DNA of 5,515 bases, from positions 1 through 5,515 of the forward strand of contig JABDRK010000101.1 in the NCBI GenBank assembly GCA_013041785.1, read 5' to 3'. Below, piece after piece: positions 1 through 5,515 of this stretch. The stretch is from Eudoraea sp. Lineage in GTDB: Bacteria > Bacteroidota > Bacteroidia > Flavobacteriales > Flavobacteriaceae. A program made the position numbers and the translations under genes. Under the pieces are notes generated by a model that did not search any database, was not told the origin of the DNA, and saw nothing but the letters and a program-made list of their open reading frames with translations. The number at the start of each line of letters is the position of its first letter. Position 1 is the stretch's first letter.

Positions 1-312
1 ATCAACCAGTTTCACTTCTTCAGAAACATCCTCACCCACTTCAAAATCGGGTTCAATTTTCCGTGCATCCGTAAGCGAGATTTCCTCGTTGGGCTCTTCT
101 ACTTCACCATCTTCAACAACCACCCGGTTTCTCCAGATTTCCAAATCCCCTTTATCAGGGTTAATGATGATGTCAAAATTATCATCGGATCCAAATTTCT
201 TCTTCAAAGCATTTCTGAATACATCTTCCAAAATGGCCATAAGCGTTACCCGGTCGATAAACTTATCATCCTTGAATTCTGAGAAAGATTCAATCAATGC
301 AATATTCTCCAT
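1..312 (-). CDS. nusA: NusA, N-terminal part (cut by window edge)
   Basis: Transcription elongation/termination factor NusA. It binds RNA polymerase and affects pausing, intrinsic termination and antitermination in the cytoplasm. The 104 codons present begin MENIALIESFSEFKDDKFID and continue through an RVTLMAILEDVFRNALKKK helix, a NFDIIINPDKGDLEIWR strand segment and an acidic EVEEPNEEISLTDARKIEP stretch. This is the NusA N-terminal RNA polymerase-binding domain in its flavobacterial form. The S1 and KH domains would lie beyond the left edge. The ATG at 312-310 is preceded by TTAGGT, a modest Shine-Dalgarno, and lies 11 bases after the rimP stop, so the two genes are almost certainly cotranscribed. 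The rimP-nusA order is the conserved bacterial arrangement, usually followed by infB, which is not visible here. The identification rests on remembered family sequence and gene order. Confidence 0.96.
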   Translation of the reverse strand, partial: MENIALIESFSEFKDDKFIDRVTLMAILEDVFRNALKKKFGSDDNFDIIINPDKGDLEIWRNRVVVEDGEVEEPNEEISLTDARKIEPDFEVGEDVSEEVKLVD

Positions 313-323
313 GTGCTACCTAA

Positions 324-785
324 TTAAAAATTCAATTTAACCTTTGCTTCTTCTATATCCGAAATGGGAATTTCCTGTGTTTTCAAAACCGTGGTTTTTC
401 CTTTGCCCACAGGTTTGGGTTCCCTGGTTTTCCATTCCAAAATTATACGGTTCTCATCGGCTTCAGCGAGATTCCCTTCAAATTGACTCTCAGCAGTCCT
501 CACCGCCAGTTTCCTTCCAATATTTTTTAAATACTGACGGGGATTCACAAGCGGCGCAGTGGCACCAGCTGAGGTTACTTCAAGCGAAAAATCGTATTCC
601 TCGCGATCAAGTTCCCGTTCAATAGCCCGACTTACCTGTACACAATCCTTTAAACGCACCCCTTCGTCACCATCTATTACGATCTTAATCGTTTGGTCCG
701 GAGTTACCTTGAAATCGATCAAGAAAAGCGAAGGGCTTGCTTTAAGCTCCTGTTCCAAGAGTTGAGCTACTTTCTCCTTCAACAT
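324..785 (-). CDS. rimP: Ribosome maturation factor RimP
   Basis: RimP, a cytoplasmic factor for late maturation of the 30S ribosomal subunit. The 153 residues match the usual family length of about 150. The N-terminal alpha/beta domain (about 1-75) contains IKIVIDGDEGVRLKDCVQVS (33-52), followed by RAIERELD and the conserved EVTSAG turn (69-74). Many other bacteria have SPG where this protein has SAG; I recall SAG as normal in flavobacteria. The C-terminal half (about 83-153) is the small SH3-like domain and ends in a basic/hydrophobic tail. It is the first gene of the operon with nusA, 11 bases upstream of it. The ATG at 785-783 has no clear Shine-Dalgarno and is preceded by an A/T-rich leader, as is usual in Bacteroidota. 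A terminator-like hairpin sits 17 bases upstream of the start and a TATATTTG promoter box about 67 bases upstream. Confidence 0.96.
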   Translation of the reverse strand: MLKEKVAQLLEQELKASPSLFLIDFKVTPDQTIKIVIDGDEGVRLKDCVQVSRAIERELDREEYDFSLEVTSAGATAPLVNPRQYLKNIGRKLAVRTAESQFEGNLAEADENRIILEWKTREPKPVGKGKTTVLKTQEIPISDIEEAKVKLNF

Positions 786-802
786 AGTTTTTAGTAATAA
801 AA

Positions 803-823
803 GAGGGGACTAATTGTCCCCTC
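803..823 (-). terminator. Terminator-like hairpin in the rimP leader (possible attenuator)
   Basis: Read on the minus strand this is a perfect 8-bp GC-rich stem, GAGGGGAC / GTCCCCTC, with a 5-base AATTA loop, followed directly by TTTTATTA. A strong stem plus a U-rich run has the form of an intrinsic terminator, though the U-run is short and interrupted. It lies between the probable rimP promoter box (853-860) and the rimP start, ending 17 bases before the ATG. It therefore cannot simply end an upstream gene, since none is present on this strand. Attenuation of the rimP-nusA operon is a reasonable inference. A plain mRNA-stabilising or translation-modulating hairpin is the main alternative. 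On the plus strand the stem is followed by ATGAATAC, with no T-run, so it is not terminator-like in that direction. Confidence 0.55.
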
Positions 824-852
824 ATGAATACATTACTATCCGTTCAGTGGCG

Positions 853-860
853 CAAATATA
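853..860 (-). promoter_or_regulatory. Bacteroidota-type -7 promoter box for rimP-nusA
   Basis: The minus strand reads TATATTTG followed by CGCC, an exact match to the TAnnTTTG -7 consensus of the Bacteroidota primary sigma factor. Transcription would start a few bases downstream, giving a leader of roughly 60 bases that contains the 803-823 hairpin. The best -33 candidate is ATTG at 889-886, about 25 bases upstream. That is slightly far and one base off TTTG, so the upstream element is weak. Confidence 0.55.
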
Positions 861-895
861 CAATATTTTTTCTCAATTCCATGGACAATACCTGC

Positions 896-921
896 AGGAA
901 ATAACCCCCCTGTTATTTTCT
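896..921. repeat. Inverted repeat with a C-tract loop in the divergent intergenic region
   Basis: The left arm AGGAAATAAC (896-905) and right arm GTTATTTTCT (912-921) pair over 10 positions, one of them a G-T, around the 6-base loop CCCCCT. It lies just upstream of the rimP promoter box (minus strand) and 77 bases before the antiporter start (plus strand). It could be an operator for either gene or an RNA hairpin in a plus-strand leader. No T-run follows, so it is not an obvious terminator. The symmetry is seen directly; the function is unknown. Confidence 0.35.
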
Positions 922-979
922 CCGGCAGCTTATTAGATTTAATAGTATTTTTAATAAAATAGATTGCCTCACCGCAGTT

Positions 980-987
980 TAAGTTTA
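980..987 (+). promoter_or_regulatory. Possible weak -7 box for the antiporter gene
   Basis: TAAGTTTA differs from TAnnTTTG only at the last base and ends 10 bases before the antiporter ATG. If it is used, the transcript would have a very short leader or almost none. No -33 element is found at normal spacing: the nearest TTG is only about 13 bases upstream. This is a weak candidate, listed because the gene must have a promoter in 786-997 and no better plus-strand box is visible there. Confidence 0.2.
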
Positions 988-997
988 CCTTAGTATT

Positions 998-2245
998 ATG
1001 GATATTTTCTCTTCTTACAATTTGATCATTGAGGCGTCAGTCATCCTGATCCTCTCTTTCTGGTTCAACAGCCTTTCGCGTAAAACCAATATCCCATCGG
1101 TTTTAATGCTTATTGTTTTGGGGATCATCCTGCAGTATGTAGCCCTTGCCTTTGTAGACCAGTTACCTGATCTTTTCCCTGCCCTTGAAGTCCTTGGGAT
1201 CGTTGGTTTAATTATGATTGTTCTCGAAGCCGCCCTTGAACTGGAATTGCGAAGAGATAAAATTTGGATCCTGTTGAAATCTATGGCCATTGCCTTGATA
1301 GGACTGGGCCTCTCTGCCTGGGTAGCTGCCTGGATCCTGCATTCCCTGGTGCCCAACATGAGTTTAATCCAGGCATGGGTGTACGCCACCCCACTATCTA
1401 TATTGTCCAGCGCCATAATTATTCCCAGCGTGGGACGCCTGGCAGAGAAAAAGAAAGAGTTCCATATCTATGAAAGTACCTTTTCGGATATCGCAGGAAT
1501 CATCTTGTTCTATTTTTTACTTGGTCAATTGACCCCGGGGGAAGAGGTCGGAGCTGCCGGAGTTGCAGGGGGTATTTTGCTTACTGTCGTCATAGCCGTA
1601 ATTGCCAGCTATGGAATTATACTAATCTTTCAGGAAATCAAATCACAGGCCAAATTGTTCTTGTTAATTGCAGTCCTGCTATTGCTCTATGCTATTGGAA
1701 AAAAATTCCACCTCTCTTCTCTCATTATCATTTTGGTTTTTGGATTGGTAATTGCCAATATGAAACTCTTTTTCGGAGGGCCACTGAAGAAATATCTAAA
1801 GGAAGAACAGGCGAAGCAAATCTATAAGGAACTGCACATCATTACCCTGGAATCTGCCTTTGTTGTCCGCACTTTTTTCTTTGTGGTTTTCGGGATCACT
1901 ATTGTGCTTTCCACCCTGCTCAGTGTACGGGTATTGCTGATCAGTATCCTGATCCTGGCTTCCATTTACGGTATCCGTTTCGTGCTGTTACGGGTATTTT
2001 TGGGAAAAGATATATTGCCCCAATTGTTTGTGGCACCCAGAGGCCTTATTACGGTATTACTTTTTTATGCCATCCCTGCAGAAGCCCAGGTTATCGAATT
2101 TGATCCGGGCATTTTACTCTTTGTGATTATTGGCACCAGTCTGATCATGACCTGGGCAATGATCCGCGATCGCAAAAAACCGGTGCCTGTTGTTGTAGAC
2201 AATGAGGATTACCAAATCGAGGATTTGGAAGCTGAGGAGGAATAG
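998..2245 (+). CDS. Cation:proton antiporter, CPA1/NhaP-like (Na_H_Exchanger family)
   Basis: A 415-residue inner-membrane protein with about 12-13 hydrophobic segments spread from residue 8 to 388, the size and topology of monovalent cation:proton antiporters. Known CPA1 proteins exchange Na+ (or K+/Li+) for H+ to control pH and salt. The likely ion site is HIYESTFSDIAG (157-168). Its E159 and D164 have the five-residue spacing of the Glu and Asp in the NhaP E-x3-ND motif, but S163 replaces the Asn. A second family signature, FVAPRGLITV (344-353), has R348 where NhaP-type antiporters place a conserved Arg. A short soluble tail from about 390 begins basic (RDRKK) and ends acidic (EDLEAEEE); no TrkA-type regulatory domain is fused. 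The ATG has no Shine-Dalgarno, which is normal for the phylum. The gene is divergent from rimP and 59 bases upstream of a VIT-like gene in the same direction. Ion specificity cannot be read from the sequence. Confidence 0.85.
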   Translation: MDIFSSYNLIIEASVILILSFWFNSLSRKTNIPSVLMLIVLGIILQYVALAFVDQLPDLFPALEVLGIVGLIMIVLEAALELELRRDKIWILLKSMAIALIGLGLSAWVAAWILHSLVPNMSLIQAWVYATPLSILSSAIIIPSVGRLAEKKKEFHIYESTFSDIAGIILFYFLLGQLTPGEEVGAAGVAGGILLTVVIAVIASYGIILIFQEIKSQAKLFLLIAVLLLLYAIGKKFHLSSLIIILVFGLVIANMKLFFGGPLKKYLKEEQAKQIYKELHIITLESAFVVRTFFFVVFGITIVLSTLLSVRVLLISILILASIYGIRFVLLRVFLGKDILPQLFVAPRGLITVLLFYAIPAEAQVIEFDPGILLFVIIGTSLIMTWAMIRDRKKPVPVVVDNEDYQIEDLEAEEE

Positions 2246-2304
2246 CGATAGATCCTGAGTTCGAAAAAAGTGCGATCAAATGAAAACTGAAGTGATTAGG
2301 TCCA

Positions 2305-3006
2305 ATGAATTTCAAAGGTCTTAAAAAGTGGGAGCCCTATCTGGGTGAGTTTGTCTACGGTGGGATGGATGGCTGTGTAACCACCTTTGCTGTGGTTGCG
2401 GGAGCTGTGGGAGCAGGCCTGGACAGTGCCATCATAATTATTCTGGGTTTTGCAAACCTGCTGGCAGACGGTTTTGCCATGTCGGTCGGTGCCTATCTCT
2501 CCACCAAAACAGAGAAGGATAACTTTGATAAATACCGGACTCAGGCAGCCAAAAACGTGGAGGCCCTTCTTGAACATGAAAAACAAGAAATCCAGAAAAT
2601 CTATTCCGAAAAAGGATTTGAAGGACAACTACTCACTCAGGTTGTTGAGGTCATTACCAAAGACAAGGAACGTTGGGTAGATGTGAAAATGAAAGAAGGT
2701 ATGCAAATGAGCAGGCCCAAAAAATCTCCAGTACGGATTGGAGGTATTACCTATGTTTCTTTTATACTGATAGGGCTTATCCCCTTATTGATTTTTGTAA
2801 TTGATTATTTCAATCCCCTAAATCTAAACCTGTTTGTTACTTCGTCTGTCCTAACCGCAGGAGGCTTCTTCCTGATCGGTTGGCTAAAAGCTTATGTAAA
2901 CCAAACCCGGGTCCTGAAAGGGGTTATAGAAACGGTTGGCCTGGGTGCTATTGCGGCCATCGTAGCCTATTTTGTTGGGGCTTTGCTTGAACATCTATTG
3001 TCATAA
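2305..3006 (+). CDS. VIT1/CCC1-family metal transporter (probable Fe2+/Mn2+ export)
   Basis: A 233-residue membrane protein of the VIT1/CCC1 family, whose studied members move Fe2+ or Mn2+ out of the cytoplasm in exchange for protons. The family N-terminus is clear: [20 protein letters not shown] (14-33), then [20 protein letters not shown] (48-67). D22 and M59 match the Asp and Met that line the transport path in VIT1. About five membrane segments are seen (roughly 14-36, 41-64, 146-168, 175-197, 207-230). Between segments 2 and 3 is a charged cytoplasmic helical insert (70-138) corresponding to the VIT1 metal-binding domain, with E92xxE95, E106 and E115. Its last helix reads [10 protein letters not shown], where many relatives have MM followed by EE. 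The ATG at 2305 has AGG five bases upstream. The short gap after the antiporter stop and the absence of a clear promoter or terminator suggest cotranscription. Family assignment is firm; the metal is inferred. Confidence 0.9.
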   Translation: MNFKGLKKWEPYLGEFVYGGMDGCVTTFAVVAGAVGAGLDSAIIIILGFANLLADGFAMSVGAYLSTKTEKDNFDKYRTQAAKNVEALLEHEKQEIQKIYSEKGFEGQLLTQVVEVITKDKERWVDVKMKEGMQMSRPKKSPVRIGGITYVSFILIGLIPLLIFVIDYFNPLNLNLFVTSSVLTAGGFFLIGWLKAYVNQTRVLKGVIETVGLGAIAAIVAYFVGALLEHLLS

Positions 3007-3029
3007 GCTTAGAAACAGTCTTTTACATG

Positions 3030-3052
3030 CCTGAAGAAATTGGCTTTCCAGG
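3030..3052. terminator. Weak hairpin between convergent genes
   Basis: CCTG-AAG (3030-3036) can pair with CTT-CAGG (3044-3052) around AAATTGG, with a two-base TC bulge on the right arm. TTATTTAT follows on the plus strand. It fills the 46-base gap between the VIT-like gene and the end of the GH3 gene, where a terminator is expected. The stem is short and bulged, so this is only a candidate. Confidence 0.25.
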
Positions 3053-5362
3053 TTATTTATATTTTGTTACCCGCTCATCCGCAATAACCCCGCTCCAGCT
3101 CATTCCAAAGGCAAAATCATAGCTGTTTCCTTCAGCATCCGTATATGGTTTCATATCCCTCGGCACATCCTCAAACTGTTGCTCTACGGTTATCATGTCA
3201 GCAGGCATCTGAAAAGGAAGTAATGCAGAGGGTTCTGTTTTTCCGGATACAATATCCATCAATGCCTGATCCTGTACACCCATGTGTATTAAAATGGCCG
3301 ATGCACTACTTTCAATTTCTGCAAAAACCATCGGTTTTGAAACATGTACAATAACGATGACAGGTTTATCACCCATTTTTCTCCTGGTTGCCCTTACCAG
3401 TTCCATGTCGGCAGTATTGTTTGCGGTCACAGATTTACCTTTATAGGTACGATTTGTGAAGCCTTCCAGAGAACTGCCGCCGGCCAAACTCGTATCACGT
3501 GCATGAATCGCCTTGTAGGAACCATACTGTAAACTTATAGGCACATAGCCATTACCCCCCTTCTCTATATATTCTGTATCGTAACCAACTCCCCCATCAG
3601 GACTTTTAATTCCCACAACTGCAAAATCGGCTTCTTCAGGCTTATGCACAATTTCAAAATATTTGGCAACCACGTCCATGTTAAAGGGGTATTCTTCTCG
3701 TTCAGGCGTCTCCACACCAAACCAATTCCTGCTGGCAGCCACATAGCGTTGTGGTATAAATACTTTTTTACTCTCTGCTACGGGCAGGGTATTCTGTGCA
3801 TTTTTCAGCATAACAATGGATCGCAGTTGAGCCTCATATCCGGCCTTCATGAATTCAGGACTTCCAACCGTGTTTTTGGTCTCCTCAACATCCAAATATG
3901 GATTTTCAAAAAGTCCCACCCTAAACAGGTTTTTCAGCAAGCGGACCGCAGAAGTCTCAAAACGTTTCCGCATATACGCTTCTCCATTTTCTGCTACTCC
4001 CATATTGTATGCTTCAATCACAGGTCCCATTTTATTATTTCCGCCAAACTGGTCACATCCCGCCTCGATGGCCTTGTAATGCCTTTCAGCTTCGCTAAAT
4101 TCCTCAACACCCCAGGGTTTGCCCTGAAATTCATGTACATTATCAGCATCACGTGTTATTCCCCAATCGGTACACACCACCCCATCATACCCATATGTAT
4201 TACGAAGGAGGTCTGTGATCAAATATTGGTTGTAGGCATTACCTACATTTTCCTTGTTTTTGGTATCCTGATTGAAAGATATGGTGTAATAGGGCATCAC
4301 TGCTGCAGCTTTTTCAGTACCTCCCTCTAAATTGAACGCACCTTCGGTAAAAGGTTTCAGATGGTCTTGCAGATTGTTACCAGGGTAAACCGCGTAGGCC
4401 CCATAACCGAAATGGGCGTCACGCCCCCCTTCTTCAGGTCCGCCTCCGGGCCAATGTTTCACCATGGCATTTACGCTTTGATAGCCCCAGCCACCATCAT
4501 TTGAAGACTGAAAACCATCGATATAAGCCCTTGCCATATCGGCGGCCAATTCAGGGTCCTCGCCCATAGTTCCATCAAAACGGCTCCATCGGGGTTCTGT
4601 AGCCAAATCAATCTGCGGAGATAAGGCGGTGGTAATGCCCAGGGCTCTGTATTCTTTGGAACCGATGACTCCAAACTGCAGCATCAGATCGGGATCAAAG
4701 CTGGCGGCAATCCCGAGTGTTCCAGGCCACATGGAGATGGCTCCTCCGGCGCCTGCGTTGTACTCCGCATAGGTGTCGCTCCCATGACGGGGGTCAGAGC
4801 TGGTATTGACAGGAATACCCATGCCAATGCCTTCAACCATGGCCTGGGCATTGTTATTCCATCGGGCTGCCACCTCTGGAGACTCAACACTCGTTATTAG
4901 TACATGCCGTAAATTATCTTCTTTCAGAAACTTTTTTTGAGCATCAGACAGGTCACTGGGACTCGCACCACTTTCTGCATAAGGCTTGCCGTTGTATGTC
5001 ACAGGGCCAAAAAAAGACCTGCCGCCTCCCGGAATAGACTGATGAGCACTATACAACATAAGGCCGGCCATTTCCTCGACACTCATTTTAGAGGCCAGGT
5101 CCCTAGCCCTTTTATCTGCCGACAGCCGCCAATCCTCATAGTCATCCAATATTCCATTTTTGTTCATGTCCTTAAAGGCAAAACGGTCTATTGTGAGGAG
5201 ACCAACCCCTGAAGCTGAATCATAGCCAAGGGCACTTCCCCCATCGTTGTGCACCAAATTATATTCTGCTTTGCTTTCTTCTGTGAATTTGCGGCTGCAG
5301 CCTACTGCTAGAGCCAAAATAAACAGGCCAGCAGACTTCGGCCATCTTTTTAATTTTTGCAT
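3053..5362 (-). CDS. Glycoside hydrolase family 3 lipoprotein (beta-glycosidase)
   Basis: A 769-residue exported GH3 enzyme, probably an exo-acting beta-glucosidase or beta-xylosidase cutting oligosaccharides in the periplasm or at the cell surface. A lipoprotein signal peptide is present: basic start MQKLKRWPK, hydrophobic core, lipobox LAVGC with lipidated C22. An EF-hand-like loop, DMNKNGILDDYE (65-76), follows, then the GH3 TIM-barrel domain. Landmarks are GIPVNTSSDPRHG (182-194), GEDPEL (267-272), KHWPGGG (302-308), GRDAHF (313-318) and YDGVVCTDWG (392-401), with D399 the expected nucleophile. The second alpha/beta domain starts near 510 (SIVMLKN) and ends with LLPFQMPADM and GMSWSGVI. 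The acid/base residue cannot be assigned by eye. The ATG at 5362-5360 is chosen because it starts the signal peptide; no strong Shine-Dalgarno precedes it. It follows the epimerase-like gene by 45 bases on the same strand, probably in one operon. The reading frame is intact; substrate and linkage are not determined. Confidence 0.93.
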   Translation of the reverse strand: MQKLKRWPKSAGLFILALAVGCSRKFTEESKAEYNLVHNDGGSALGYDSASGVGLLTIDRFAFKDMNKNGILDDYEDWRLSADKRARDLASKMSVEEMAGLMLYSAHQSIPGGGRSFFGPVTYNGKPYAESGASPSDLSDAQKKFLKEDNLRHVLITSVESPEVAARWNNNAQAMVEGIGMGIPVNTSSDPRHGSDTYAEYNAGAGGAISMWPGTLGIAASFDPDLMLQFGVIGSKEYRALGITTALSPQIDLATEPRWSRFDGTMGEDPELAADMARAYIDGFQSSNDGGWGYQSVNAMVKHWPGGGPEEGGRDAHFGYGAYAVYPGNNLQDHLKPFTEGAFNLEGGTEKAAAVMPYYTISFNQDTKNKENVGNAYNQYLITDLLRNTYGYDGVVCTDWGITRDADNVHEFQGKPWGVEEFSEAERHYKAIEAGCDQFGGNNKMGPVIEAYNMGVAENGEAYMRKRFETSAVRLLKNLFRVGLFENPYLDVEETKNTVGSPEFMKAGYEAQLRSIVMLKNAQNTLPVAESKKVFIPQRYVAASRNWFGVETPEREEYPFNMDVVAKYFEIVHKPEEADFAVVGIKSPDGGVGYDTEYIEKGGNGYVPISLQYGSYKAIHARDTSLAGGSSLEGFTNRTYKGKSVTANNTADMELVRATRRKMGDKPVIVIVHVSKPMVFAEIESSASAILIHMGVQDQALMDIVSGKTEPSALLPFQMPADMITVEQQFEDVPRDMKPYTDAEGNSYDFAFGMSWSGVIADERVTKYK

Positions 5363-5407
5363 ACGGCTTATTATTACAATTTCGGAAGAGACCTTTAAGA
5401 GCGGAAC

Positions 5408-5515
5408 TTATTTAAAGCCAATTTTTTTTATACTCTCCTGGCTTATCTTAATGGCTTCCAGTGGTTTCAGGCCATCAAAAGTACGGTCCTGCTCTACCAT
5501 GAAATATTTCATTCC
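5408..5515 (-). CDS. Probable sugar phosphate isomerase/epimerase, C-terminal end (partial)
   Basis: The last 35 codons and TAA stop of a gene running off the right edge. The peptide includes GMKYFMVEQDRTFDGLKPLE and AIKISQESIKKIGFK. A KYF-VEQD strand followed by a P-(L)E-(A)IK-S helix is the typical C-terminus of xylose-isomerase-like TIM-barrel proteins (AP endonuclease 2 family), annotated as sugar phosphate isomerase/epimerase, as I remember them from Bacteroidota. Such proteins interconvert or process sugars and are often found beside glycoside hydrolase genes. It precedes the GH3 gene by 45 bases on the same strand, which suggests cotranscription. With only the tail visible, the exact enzyme cannot be named. 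Confidence 0.6.
   Translation of the reverse strand, partial: GMKYFMVEQDRTFDGLKPLEAIKISQESIKKIGFK

Noticed and set aside
89..340. An 83-codon plus-strand open frame over nusA
   Set aside because: Ser/Thr-rich translation antisense to the well-conserved NusA N-terminus; a shadow frame.
891..898. The 8-base palindrome CCTGCAGG in the intergenic region
   Set aside because: A single short palindrome with no second copy nearby; expected by chance and better explained as adjacent to the larger dyad at 896-921.
930..962. A very A/T-rich stretch upstream of the antiporter
   Set aside because: No convincing TAnnTTTG box or clean hairpin could be seen in it; the base bias alone does not support a feature.
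1015..1416. A 133-codon open frame on the minus strand inside the antiporter gene
   Set aside because: Low-complexity, Arg/Ser-rich product with no recognisable family, opposite a clear membrane protein gene.
2280..2324. A 14-codon ORF starting at an ATG between the antiporter and VIT-like genes and overlapping the VIT-like start
   Set aside because: Too short, no clear ribosome site, no recognisable product, and it overlaps a well-supported gene in another frame.
3644..4330. A 228-codon open frame on the plus strand inside the GH3 gene
   Set aside because: The translation shows no recognisable domain and is antisense to a GH3 gene with clear motifs throughout; it is a shadow of that coding sequence.

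Overview
The window looks like ordinary chromosome from a member of the Bacteroidota, most likely Flavobacteriaceae. Four things point there: a rimP-nusA operon whose products closely resemble flavobacterial proteins as I remember them, a Bacteroidota-type TAnnTTTG promoter box, A-rich leaders with little Shine-Dalgarno sequence, and a large GH3 lipoprotein of a type common in marine polysaccharide degraders. I could not run a database search, so genus and species stay open.

Layout. Positions 1-785 (minus strand) carry the start of a housekeeping transcription/translation operon: rimP, then nusA 11 bases downstream, cut by the left edge. Positions 786-997 are a divergent intergenic region. 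It holds a good rimP promoter box, a GC-rich terminator-like hairpin between that promoter and rimP, and a second dyad with a C-tract loop. Positions 998-3006 (plus strand) hold two membrane transport genes 59 bases apart: a CPA1-like cation:proton antiporter and a VIT1/CCC1-family metal transporter. The second pair converges with the minus-strand block on its right. That block (3053-5515) is a GH3 glycoside hydrolase lipoprotein preceded by the 3' end of a probable sugar phosphate isomerase/epimerase gene, probably one transcription unit.

How the genes fit together. RimP matures the 30S subunit and NusA controls elongation and termination, a classic conserved pair. The antiporter and the VIT-like protein plausibly form an ion/metal homeostasis pair, since VIT proteins export divalent metal in exchange for protons, but only adjacency supports this. 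The GH3 enzyme and the epimerase suggest release of sugars outside the cytoplasm followed by intracellular sugar processing.

I found no mobile element, CRISPR array, RNA gene or convincing unknown system. The most interesting points are the attenuator-like hairpin in the rimP leader, altered residues in the putative metal-binding domain of the VIT-like protein, a serine in place of the usual Asn in the antiporter ion-site motif, and an EF-hand-like loop near the N-terminus of the GH3 lipoprotein.
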